Positions 1-5,912 of a stretch of 5,912 bases of DNA are shown here, piece by piece. Position numbers and translations under genes: made by a program. The DNA lies in NCBI GenBank assembly GCA_021782055.1, contig JAJXVP010000175.1:1-5912 (forward strand), in the 5' to 3' direction. Numbering within the stretch: position 1 is the first letter of the stretch; every line of letters starts with the position of its first letter. This stretch comes from a bacterium (GTDB taxonomy: Bacteria > Spirochaetota > Spirochaetia > JABEVK01). The notes under the pieces are model-generated. The model ran no database searches. It saw nothing but the letters and a program-made list of their open reading frames with translations, and was not told the DNA's origin.

Positions 1-733
1 GCGCGACGCTAGGGGTTTGTCCATGCGCCAAGCACCACCTGGGAACCGCCTTTTGCCAACGTTCAAGAAACTCGGCGCGGGGGTAAATCTTTGCCCCTAA
101 CTTTAACTTATAACGCATATAGGGGTGTCCTAAGTTCCAAAAGGCCAACCCCCTCCGTTGGAGCTCTTGGGCTAAAAGGATCAGCTGGATGGTGCCCCAC
201 CCTCGCGCCCAAGGGCCTTCGCGTTGGGCAAAACCAGTCAAACTGGTGTACACCGCCCCGGTCACATAGCCCACTTCGCCCGCGATTAGCTTACCGTCTG
301 CCCGCAATTCGACCCCCCAGACCCGAAACGACGCTTCGGCGTTCTGGGCTAAATAGCACAACAAGGTGGGATACGGGGGTATCAGCCAGGACTCTTGGCC
401 CCAATGCGCTTCGAGGGCCGCTAGCACGGGTGCCGGGTTCTCGTTCAAGGTGAGGACCACCCGCCCCGAGGTGACCTCTGAGCTTTTTAACAACCGCCCC
501 GCCGACCGGCCAATGTGAAGCTGATCCCAATCTAAAACGGCATAGGCCTTTTGCAATTCGGGGAGCAAAACGGGCCCGGCAGGGGTTTGTGTGGCCACGG
601 CAATAAACCCCGCCGAGGCCTGACTGCGGTAGAACAAGGGGCTCCAATTGAAGCTAAAATAGTAATCCTCGTCGCACTTGGCCAGCGCGGTGAAACGTTC
701 GGGGGTGAGGTCGGCCAACAAGAGCTGGTTCAT
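1..733 (-). CDS. Leucyl/phenylalanyl-tRNA--protein transferase-like protein (Aat family, GNAT fold), 3' end cut by window edge
   Basis: The frame is open from ATG 733 to the window edge, giving 244 codons without a stop, so the C-terminus is missing. E. coli Aat is about 234 aa, so little should be lacking. Canonical Aat moves Leu or Phe from charged tRNA to proteins with N-terminal Arg or Lys, marking them for ClpS/ClpAP degradation (family knowledge). By-eye matches to E. coli Aat, in order: WSPLFYRSQASAGF (residues 30-43) with the LSPARLLMAYQRGIF region; LHIGRSAGRLLKS (72-84) with LHISRSMKRFHKRS; WLIPP (117-121) with WITRG; the GELxAGE-like strand ADGKLIAGEVGYVTGAVYTS (145-164); WGTIQL (179-184); and FWNLGHPYMRYKLKLGA (198-214), ending in the family LGA. 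The E. coli catalytic Asp186/Gln188 appear to be Asn200 and Gly202 here, so the activity may differ. The start overlaps the metR stop as ATGA, and AAGAAGG lies 5 nt upstream. It is co-transcribed with metR by inference. The family call is fairly firm; the exact reaction is uncertain. Confidence 0.75.
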   Translation of the reverse strand, partial: MNQLLLADLTPERFTALAKCDEDYYFSFNWSPLFYRSQASAGFIAVATQTPAGPVLLPELQKAYAVLDWDQLHIGRSAGRLLKSSEVTSGRVVLTLNENPAPVLAALEAHWGQESWLIPPYPTLLCYLAQNAEASFRVWGVELRADGKLIAGEVGYVTGAVYTSLTGFAQREGPWARGWGTIQLILLAQELQRRGLAFWNLGHPYMRYKLKLGAKIYPRAEFLERWQKAVPRWCLAHGQTPSVA

Positions 734-1623
734 CCGCGCCTTCTTTTGGCCAGCTCTAAAAACGTCTGCCCATAGGGAAGGTTTTGTTCACCCTCGCGGA
801 ACCCGGCGTAAATTTGCTTGAATACGCCCTGTTCCCCCAAGCGTACCGCTGTCACCGGGTAGTTACGTGCGTATTCGTCAACCAGCCAACGCGGCAACGT
901 GCCTACACCCCGGCCGTCGGCGATCAGCTGAAGCAAAATTTCGGTAGCTTCGACCAGCTGGTGACGACGCGGGCGAATGCCCGCAGGGGTTAAAAAGCCG
1001 GTAAAGATATCTAAGCGGTCGGTGTCCACGGGGTAGGTATACAAAACTTCTCGGGCAAAATGACGCGGCTCAACGTACTCAAGGCGTTGCCAAGGGTGTT
1101 CGGGCCCCACGACCGCCACCGCCTCGTAGTCAACCACCGCCTGAAAGCTTAACCCGGGCTTAAACACCGGGTCGGGCGTCAACAGAAGGTCAATTTCGCG
1201 TTGAAAGAGGGCACCTAGCCCGCCGAATTGAAATTTCTGCCTGACATCGAGGTCCGCTTCGGGCCACTCGCGCAAAAAGTCCGGGGTGATTTTTAACAGC
1301 CATTTGTAGCAGGGGTAACACTCGGTGCCAATTTTGAAGGTACCCCGCTCGCCGCGGGCGAACTCAGTCAGGCGTTCTTCGAGCTGTTCCCAAGACGGCA
1401 ACAGCCGTTGCGCCGAGGCCAAAAGCCAGGCCCCCGCTTCGGTAAACTTAAGCGCCCTACCGTCCCGGTGCCACAGGCTGACCCCCAGCAAGGTTTCGAG
1501 CTTTTTGATGCTATGGCTAAGGGCCGACTGCGTCAGATGCAAGGCCTCGGCGGCCGCCGTGAGCGAGCCTTTTTCGTGCACGGCCCGCACAATTTCGAGA
1601 TGGATGCGCTCTAGCTCCCCCAT
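730..1623 (-). CDS. metR: LysR-type transcriptional activator of methionine biosynthesis, MetR
   Basis: This is a 297-aa LysR-family regulator, close to the usual family length of about 300; E. coli MetR is slightly longer at its C-terminus. The N-terminal winged helix-turn-helix covers roughly residues 5-65, with GSLTAAAEALHLTQSALSHS (19-38) matching the MetR recognition region [20 protein letters not shown]. The effector domain follows, with TECYPCYKWL (100-109) equivalent to MetR IECHSCIQWL, then DLLLTPD, a YPV.TDRLDIF segment, GVGTLPRW and GFREGEQ near the end, all in the order seen in MetR. In enterobacteria MetR uses homocysteine as co-activator to switch on metE, metH and related genes. 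Identification as MetR rather than a generic LysR protein rests on these matches and on its divergent position next to metE. The start is supported by AAGGAG at 1635-1630, 6 nt upstream of the ATG. The stop overlaps the downstream Aat-like start by ATGA. Confidence 0.92.
   Translation of the reverse strand: MGELERIHLEIVRAVHEKGSLTAAAEALHLTQSALSHSIKKLETLLGVSLWHRDGRALKFTEAGAWLLASAQRLLPSWEQLEERLTEFARGERGTFKIGTECYPCYKWLLKITPDFLREWPEADLDVRQKFQFGGLGALFQREIDLLLTPDPVFKPGLSFQAVVDYEAVAVVGPEHPWQRLEYVEPRHFAREVLYTYPVDTDRLDIFTGFLTPAGIRPRRHQLVEATEILLQLIADGRGVGTLPRWLVDEYARNYPVTAVRLGEQGVFKQIYAGFREGEQNLPYGQTFLELAKRRRG
739..745 (-). promoter_or_regulatory. Ribosome binding site of the Aat-like gene, inside the metR 3' end
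   Basis: On the minus strand the sequence is AAGAAGG, followed by 5 nt and then ATG at 733-731. It lies within the last codons of metR, and the ATG shares bases with the metR TGA. This supports 733 as the start and suggests that ribosomes finishing metR can re-initiate on the next gene. Confidence 0.6.
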
Positions 1624-1638
1624 GAAAATCTCCTTCTA

Positions 1639-1651
1639 TGAATTATGCTCA
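1639..1651. promoter_or_regulatory. Predicted MetR operator, box 1
   Basis: The sequence TGAATTATGCTCA fits the enterobacterial MetR consensus TGAANNWNNTTCA at 8 of 9 specified positions; the only mismatch is C for T at the tenth base. It lies between the divergent metR and metE genes, close to the metR start and about 95 bp before metE. That suits activation of metE with simultaneous repression of metR. The match is by eye and binding is inferred. Confidence 0.55.
1642..1647 (-). promoter_or_regulatory. Possible metR -10 element inside MetR box 1
   Basis: On the minus strand the hexamer is CATAAT, 5 of 6 matches to TATAAT, and it lies wholly within MetR box 1. There is no good -35 at normal spacing; only T-rich sequence occurs there. 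If used, transcription would start near 1635, giving a very short leader that begins at the Shine-Dalgarno itself. MetR binding would then block the promoter, consistent with autorepression. Weak call. Confidence 0.22.
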
Positions 1652-1659
1652 TGGATCGG

Positions 1660-1672
1660 TGAAAAAAAACCA
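1660..1672. promoter_or_regulatory. Predicted weaker MetR operator, box 2
   Basis: The sequence TGAAAAAAAACCA keeps 7 of 9 specified MetR-consensus positions. It begins exactly 21 bp after box 1, about two helical turns, so both boxes would face the same side of the DNA. It ends one base before the putative metE -35 element. Paired strong and weak MetR sites are known at enterobacterial metE. The match is in an A-rich stretch and could be partly chance. Confidence 0.35.
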
Positions 1673-1690
1673 TTTTTCTTAGCAAAAATT
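1662..1690. other. Phased A/T-tracts in the metR-metE intergenic region
   Basis: An A8 run (1662-1669), a T5 run (1673-1677) and an A5TT run (1684-1690) follow one another with centres about 10-11 bp apart. Within this, GAAAAA (1661-1666) and TTTTTC (1673-1678) form a 6-bp inverted repeat. Helically phased A-tracts usually curve DNA. The surrounding genes are GC-rich, so this segment stands out in composition. Confidence 0.45.
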
Positions 1691-1702
1691 CGTCGCTATT
1701 CT
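1674..1702 (+). promoter_or_regulatory. Candidate weak metE promoter
   Basis: TTTTCT (1674-1679) and TATTCT (1697-1702) are separated by 17 bp, matching sigma-70 consensus at 3 of 6 and 4 of 6 positions. Poor hexamers are typical of activator-dependent promoters, and MetR box 2 ends directly before the -35. The predicted leader of about 35-40 nt has no room for a riboswitch and carries the ribosome site AAGGAAGGA (1733-1741), 4 nt before the metE ATG. Confidence 0.35.
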
Positions 1703-1745
1703 TGCCCTACCAAGCAACGACAAGACACGACGAAGGAAGGACCCC

Positions 1746-3974
1746 ATGGCACTGACCCATAATCTGGGAAGCCCCCGCATCGGAGGGCACCGGGAACTCA
1801 AAACCGCACTAGAAGCCTACTGGAAAAACGAACTTTCGCAACAGAACCTTGAACAGACGGCGGCCGAACTCCGCTTTTCACAATGGCAGGCCCAGACCAG
1901 CCTCGACTTGCTCCCCGTTGGGGATTTTTCGCTCTACGACCACGTTCTGGATATGAGCGTCACCCTAGGCAACCTGCCCGAACGGGTACGCTCGCTCCCC
2001 GGTAGCGAGTTGACACGCTACTTTACGGCGGCTCGTGGCGGCGAGGTCCCCGCTGGGGAAATGACCAAGTGGTTCACCACCAACTATCATATTATTGTTC
2101 CCGAGTTTCACGAAGGCACGCAGTTTCAGCTCAACCCAGGTCGGTTAGTAGAGCAATTGCGCGAGGCTCGTACCGTTAAAGGGCAGGTCAAAGCGGTCCT
2201 GGTGGGCCCCGTGACCTACTTGGCCCTGGGCAAAGCGACCTCAGGGTTTGCGCCGCTATCGCTTTTACCCCGCCTGTTGCCTCTCTACCAGGAGCTGTTG
2301 GCCCTGTTAGCCGACGAGGGTGCCAGCTGGGTGCAAATAGACGAACCCCTGCTCTGCCAAGAACTTTCAGTTTTGCAAACCCAGGCGTTCCGTCAGGCCT
2401 ACCAGGCGCTGGCCTCAAGCCCCGTTCCCCTTTTGTTAACCACCTATTTTGGCCGCTTAGCCGAAAACTATGCCTTGGTGCGCGAGCTCCCAGTGGCGGG
2501 TCTGCATATCGATGCCCAGCAGGACGAAGCCCGCAGCATCGAGGCTGACTGGCCGCTTGAAAAAGTGCTGTCGTTAGGCGTGGTCAATGGACGCAATATC
2601 TGGAAGACAAACCTCAAGGCTGTTATCGAGCAGTGGGGGCCTGCCGCTAGGCGCCGGGGCGATCGGCTGTGGCTGGCCCCCACCTGTTCGTTATTGCACG
2701 TTCCCCTTGACCTGAACTTAGAAACCCGGCTACCAAAGGACCTTAAGCAACGCCTGGCCTTTGCCCAGCAAAAGCTTCACGAGCTAACCCTGGTCGCCAA
2801 GGCCTTTAACCACGGTCTAGGCTCGGTAGCCGACGAGCTAGATTCCTATCGAAGTCCGGAACGCCCTACCCCACCGCCCAGCGCGCCTTTACCAACCTAC
2901 CGCCGAGGCCCCTTTGAACAGCGTCAGGAGGAACAAGCTAAGGGGTTGCGGCTCCCTTTGTACCCAACAACCACCATCGGCAGCTTTCCGCAAACTGCCG
3001 AGATCCGTCGAGTACGCCGCGCTTGGAAATCTGGCAAACTCTCGGACTCGGCCTACCACGAGGCGATCCGTGCCGAGATTGCTTTCGCGATTTCGCGTCA
3101 GGAGGAGCTGGGACTGGATGTGCTGGTGCATGGCGAAGCCGAACGCGGGGACATGGTAGAGTACTTTGGCGAACAGCTGGAAGGGTTTGCCTTTACCGAG
3201 TTTGGCTGGGTGCAATCGTACGGTTCCCGCTGTGTTAAACCGCCGATTTTATACGGCGACGTGCGCCGACCACACCCAATCACCGTTCCGTGGATAACCT
3301 ATGCCCAAACGTTGACCAGTAAGCCGGTTAAGGGAATGCTCACCGGGCCGGTGACCATTTTAAACTGGTCGTTTGTCCGCGAAGATCAACCTCGGGCCCT
3401 GACCTGCCAACAAATCGCGTTGGCACTCCGCGAGGAGGTTCTTGACCTTGAAAAAGCCGGTATTACGATTATTCAAATTGATGAGGCCGCTTTGAAAGAA
3501 GGCATGCCGCTCCGCCGGGACGAGGGTCAAGCTTACCTGGCCGAAGCGGTTCGGTGCTTTCGTTTGACCGCAGGCGGCGTACACGATAGCACCCAGATTC
3601 ACACCCACATGTGCTACTCGGACTTTCGTGGAATTCTTGACGCCATCGCGGCCTTGGATGCCGATGTTTTGACCATCGAGACGGCAAAGTCGGGCGGCAA
3701 CCTGTGGGATTCGTTTCGCGCCTTTGCCTACCCCAATGCTGTCGGCCCCGGTGTTTACGACATCCACTCGCCTCGGATTCCCAACGTCGACGAAATGGTG
3801 AGCCTGCTTCGAACCGCCGGCGAGGTGTTGCCGCCCCAACGGCTATGGGTAAACCCTGATTGTGGACTCAAAACCCGGCAGTGGAGTGAAGTTCTCCCTT
3901 CTCTCACCAAGATGGTCGAGGCGGCACGTCAAATACGCGGCCGTTCAGGTGCGGAAACGCCCCATGTGATCTAG
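1746..3974 (+). CDS. metE: Cobalamin-independent methionine synthase (5-methyltetrahydropteroyltriglutamate--homocysteine S-methyltransferase), MetE
   Basis: This 742-aa protein (E. coli MetE is 753 aa) catalyses the last step of methionine synthesis in the cytosol: direct methyl transfer from methyltetrahydrofolate polyglutamate to homocysteine without vitamin B12 (EC 2.1.1.14). The N-terminal barrel opens with [13 protein letters not shown] (residues 6-18) and contains [14 protein letters not shown] and [11 protein letters not shown]. After a linker near 365-395, the catalytic barrel starts with [10 protein letters not shown], where Ile411-Ser413 correspond to the homocysteine-contacting E. 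coli Ile431-Ser433. [20 protein letters not shown] follows, with Glu464 for E. coli Glu484. Zinc ligands His621, Cys623, Glu645 and Cys706 are all present (E. coli 641, 643, 665, 726), as are Asp579 and catalytic His674 in YDIHSP. The start gives an N-terminus that aligns well with E. coli, and AAGGAAGGA lies 4 nt before it. The last nine codons (Ser734-Ile742), beyond the conserved end, overlap the convergent chemoreceptor gene. Regulation by the divergent MetR is inferred. Confidence 0.97.
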   Translation: MALTHNLGSPRIGGHRELKTALEAYWKNELSQQNLEQTAAELRFSQWQAQTSLDLLPVGDFSLYDHVLDMSVTLGNLPERVRSLPGSELTRYFTAARGGEVPAGEMTKWFTTNYHIIVPEFHEGTQFQLNPGRLVEQLREARTVKGQVKAVLVGPVTYLALGKATSGFAPLSLLPRLLPLYQELLALLADEGASWVQIDEPLLCQELSVLQTQAFRQAYQALASSPVPLLLTTYFGRLAENYALVRELPVAGLHIDAQQDEARSIEADWPLEKVLSLGVVNGRNIWKTNLKAVIEQWGPAARRRGDRLWLAPTCSLLHVPLDLNLETRLPKDLKQRLAFAQQKLHELTLVAKAFNHGLGSVADELDSYRSPERPTPPPSAPLPTYRRGPFEQRQEEQAKGLRLPLYPTTTIGSFPQTAEIRRVRRAWKSGKLSDSAYHEAIRAEIAFAISRQEELGLDVLVHGEAERGDMVEYFGEQLEGFAFTEFGWVQSYGSRCVKPPILYGDVRRPHPITVPWITYAQTLTSKPVKGMLTGPVTILNWSFVREDQPRALTCQQIALALREEVLDLEKAGITIIQIDEAALKEGMPLRRDEGQAYLAEAVRCFRLTAGGVHDSTQIHTHMCYSDFRGILDAIAALDADVLTIETAKSGGNLWDSFRAFAYPNAVGPGVYDIHSPRIPNVDEMVSLLRTAGEVLPPQRLWVNPDCGLKTRQWSEVLPSLTKMVEAARQIRGRSGAETPHVI
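3945..3974. other. 30-bp overlap of convergent metE and chemoreceptor 3' ends
   Basis: The metE TAG occupies 3972-3974 on the plus strand and the receptor TGA occupies 3947-3945 on the minus strand. The 30 bp therefore encode MetE residues 734-742 plus its stop and the last nine receptor residues (LDHMGRFRT) plus its stop. There is no intergenic space for a terminator, so each transcript must read into the other gene. Confidence 0.9.
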
Positions 3975-5912
3975 CACGACCAACGCGGCGCGGCGATTGT
4001 CTTCGGCCAAACCCCCTACCCGGTTGGCGGCCGAAGAGATTTCGTGGATCCCCGAGGTTGTTTGTTCCATAGCCGTGCCCACCAAAAAGATCTTTTGCAA
4101 GAGTTCGGTGATCTGGGTGCGAAAACGTTCCATTTCGGTTCGGACGGTTCCCGAGGACTGGGTGGTGATCTCGGCGGCCTGTTTCATCGCCCCGAGCGAC
4201 TGGATAATCACCACCGAGGCGGCATTTTGCTCGTGCATCGACGAGCTGATTTCTTTACCCAAGTTATTGAGGGCCGTGATACGCCCCACAATGGCTTCGA
4301 ACGCCGCCGAGGCAGAACCCGTGGAACGTTCGACATCTTTTACGGCGTTGCCGATGCTTTTGACATCGGTGGCCATGGTCTTGGAACGAGCCGAGGCGTT
4401 TTCGGCAAGACTGCGAACTTCGGAGGCTACCACGGCAAAACCTCGCCCAGCGTCACCCGCATGCGCGGCTTCGATAGCCGCATTCATGGCCAAGAGGTTG
4501 GTTTGCGCCGCAATTTCGGCGACTTGGCTGTTGGCCACCTGAAGTTGACCGGTACTTTGCGTGATTTTACGCACCTCGTCGACCACCCGGGCAATGAGCA
4601 GACTGCCTTCGTGAGAGGCCTGCACCAACTGGTCAAACTCGAGCGACATCTTGGCAACAATATCGGTGACCGAGTGGATGTTGGCGGCCATTTCTTCGAT
4701 CGAGGCCCCCGATTCGGAAAAGTTACGGACTTGATCGTCAACCAGAGCCGCCGCCTTGGCGGATTCATCGCTGATCAGCTCGACCCTCTTTTGAACCTCG
4801 AGCGCGGCGTCTTGTTGTTGACGACTCATTTCGCGCGTTGCCTCGCTGACCGAGGCAATTTGGTCGGCGGCCGTTGAGGTTTGCGTCACAGAAGAGGCAA
4901 GCTCTTGCGCAATACGCTGAAGCCCTTCGGCGGCCTCGCCCACTTCGTTAACCAGGCGACGCATACTCGCCAAAAAGGCGTTAAAGTGCCCGGCAAGCTG
5001 AGCGAACTCGTCCTTACCCCGCAAGGGGAGCTCTTCGGAAAGGTTGCCCTGACCCGTAGCTAGAGCGTCGATGTGGGCGTCTAAGCGGGTAACCGTCTTG
5101 AGCATTCGCCCGATGACCCAGAGCGCTGTGACGAGAACCAACAACAAAACCAGCACCGTCACACCCACCATCGTCGTCAGCGACGACACCCGTGCGGCTT
5201 GCAAAGCCTGAAGTCGAGCTAAGTTTTGGTCGCCTACCTTTTGAAGCAGGTGAGCGAGCTCGTTGATGAACGAAGTCATGGCGCCAAAAAGTTCGGTGCT
5301 ATTTATACCGTAGTGGCCACGATCAGCGTTTTTAACGATGGTCGTGACCGCCGTCAAAGCTTGCGTATACCCGGGAGTGATAAACAGGAGCTTGAGCGCC
5401 GATTGATCGGTGTTGCTAATCACAATCGCGGGAGACTCAAGGTTAGCACTGAGCCTACCCGCTAAAGCTAAAATCCGCTGAACTGTTGTGTCATCGACCG
5501 GTCGGTTCGCTGCAGCAGTTGAGGATAAAACCGCGCGCAGAAGGCCTGCGGCCTCTTTACCCTCTTCGAGAAGAATTGACGAGTTAATAGCCTTGCCAAC
5601 GCCAAAACTCGTGACCCCATTGGCCACGACGGCATACAACGACAACAGCTGACGAATCATCGCCGTATAACCCTGACGAACTTCCGCACCGGAAAGTTGG
5701 TGGCTGTCTACCCCGCTTCGAAGGACCGTTAAGCCTTGTAACGCCTGAAGCGTCTTTTGTTGAACTCGTTTTGACAAGGTTGAGACTTTTAAGGCTTGGA
5801 CAAAGGCCGTTAGGGTTTGGTCGGTAGCCTGACGGCGAGCATCGAGGGGCACAGGGAGCTTGCCGCCCGCTAAAACGACTACCGAGGTACCCCGCTCAAC
5901 CTGAAGGCTGTT
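3945..5912 (-). CDS. Methyl-accepting chemotaxis protein with NIT-type sensor domain, 5' end cut by window edge
   Basis: This is a membrane chemoreceptor that would control CheA/CheW. The frame is open to the window edge, giving 655 visible codons. A GTG at 5852 could be mistaken for the start, but the 20 codons before it read [20 protein letters not shown], which fits the LQxERGxS opening of NIT domains. The true N-terminus and the expected first membrane helix are therefore upstream. Counting from the GTG codon as residue 1: helical NIT-like region to about 215, membrane helix 227-249 ([21 protein letters not shown]), HAMP about 250-301 with the DEF motif at 281-283, then a long coiled coil. 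The signalling tip is at 443-487, with [20 protein letters not shown] and [18 protein letters not shown]. The two arms are about 23 heptads each by eye, near the 44H/48H classes. The C-terminus DHMGRFRT has no NWETF-like CheR tether. The NIT ligand may be nitrate or nitrite by family name only. It converges on metE with a 30-bp overlap. Confidence 0.93.
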   Translation of the reverse strand, partial: NSLQVERGTSVVVLAGGKLPVPLDARRQATDQTLTAFVQALKVSTLSKRVQQKTLQALQGLTVLRSGVDSHQLSGAEVRQGYTAMIRQLLSLYAVVANGVTSFGVGKAINSSILLEEGKEAAGLLRAVLSSTAAANRPVDDTTVQRILALAGRLSANLESPAIVISNTDQSALKLLFITPGYTQALTAVTTIVKNADRGHYGINSTELFGAMTSFINELAHLLQKVGDQNLARLQALQAARVSSLTTMVGVTVLVLLLVLVTALWVIGRMLKTVTRLDAHIDALATGQGNLSEELPLRGKDEFAQLAGHFNAFLASMRRLVNEVGEAAEGLQRIAQELASSVTQTSTAADQIASVSEATREMSRQQQDAALEVQKRVELISDESAKAAALVDDQVRNFSESGASIEEMAANIHSVTDIVAKMSLEFDQLVQASHEGSLLIARVVDEVRKITQSTGQLQVANSQVAEIAAQTNLLAMNAAIEAAHAGDAGRGFAVVASEVRSLAENASARSKTMATDVKSIGNAVKDVERSTGSASAAFEAIVGRITALNNLGKEISSSMHEQNAASVVIIQSLGAMKQAAEITTQSSGTVRTEMERFRTQITELLQKIFLVGTAMEQTTSGIHEISSAANRVGGLAEDNRRAALVVLDHMGRFRT
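4000..4037. repeat. 9-bp inverted repeat just past the metE stop, within the chemoreceptor 3' coding region
   Basis: TCTTCGGCC (4000-4008) and GGCCGAAGA (4029-4037) are perfect inverted repeats around a 20-nt loop, and AACC/GGTT inside the loop can add a small inner stem. The repeat begins 26 nt after the metE stop codon, so it could fold at the 3' end of metE mRNA. No T-run follows on either strand, so it is not a standard intrinsic terminator. It also encodes part of the receptor C-terminus (around [10 protein letters not shown]), so it may be coincidental. Confidence 0.35.

Noticed and set aside
11..590. Direct repeat AGGGGTTTGT at 11-20 and 581-590
   Set aside because: Only 10 bp; both copies encode QTP within the same gene with common codons. 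It is most likely chance.
91..647. Open frames of about 120 codons on both strands at the left end
   Set aside because: They are Pro/Arg/Gly-rich shadows of the Aat-like frame, which has clear family motifs over the same bases.
1325..1762. Plus-strand open frame of 145 codons running through metR and into the metE start
   Set aside because: It is antisense to the clear MetR coding sequence and overlaps the regulatory region and the metE start. The translation is low in recognisable structure.
3884..3905. Imperfect hairpin GAGTGAAG/CTTCTCTC near the metE 3' end as a terminator for the chemoreceptor
   Set aside because: It has one mismatch in eight pairs, modest stability, no T-run on the minus strand, and lies in conserved metE coding sequence.
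4044..4877. Long open frame (277 codons) on the plus strand opposite the chemoreceptor
   Set aside because: It is antisense to a highly conserved coiled-coil signalling domain, its translation resembles no family I know, and it has no convincing ribosome site. GC-rich codon use explains long antisense frames.
1..5912. CRISPR, insertion sequence, tRNA/rRNA or prophage content
   Set aside because: I saw no repeat-spacer pattern, transposase, terminal inverted repeats, cloverleaf or rRNA motifs. The window is filled by four ordinary chromosomal genes and one short intergenic region.

Overview
The window reads as ordinary chromosomal DNA, GC-rich by eye, from a Gram-negative-type bacterium. It is almost fully coding, with four genes: two of them run off the window edges and none shows a frameshift. 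My best guess for the source is a spirochaete. This rests on the Aat-like protein at the left edge, which resembles the GNAT-fold form I associate with Treponema/Spirochaeta relatives, and on the general style of the chemoreceptor at the right edge. I hold this only weakly, because no rRNA or other strong taxonomic marker is present.

Left half, minus strand: a LysR-type regulator (MetR, 1623-730) is followed by a leucyl/phenylalanyl-tRNA--protein-transferase-like gene (733 to beyond position 1). The two share an ATGA stop/start overlap, so they probably form a translationally coupled operon.

Centre: a 122-bp divergent intergenic region (1624-1745) separates metR from metE. It holds a near-consensus MetR operator, a weaker second copy exactly 21 bp away, A/T-tracts repeating about every 10-11 bp, and a weak metE promoter just beyond the second box. 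This is the classic metR-metE divergent arrangement: MetR, with homocysteine as co-activator in the known systems, would activate metE and limit its own synthesis. I see no SAM or cobalamin riboswitch in the short metE leader.

Right half: metE (1746-3974) encodes a full-length cobalamin-independent methionine synthase with all zinc ligands and the catalytic His. Its 3' end overlaps by 30 bp the 3' end of a convergent minus-strand methyl-accepting chemotaxis protein (5912 to 3945). The chemoreceptor has a NIT-type sensor domain, one visible membrane segment, a HAMP domain and a complete signalling hairpin. Its N-terminus, with the expected first membrane segment, lies outside the window.

I found no mobile element, CRISPR array, RNA gene or clearly novel system. 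The points most worth a second look are the apparent loss of the E. coli catalytic Asp/Gln pair in the Aat-like protein and its coupling to metR, the tandem MetR boxes, and the overlapping convergent gene ends with a nearby inverted repeat.
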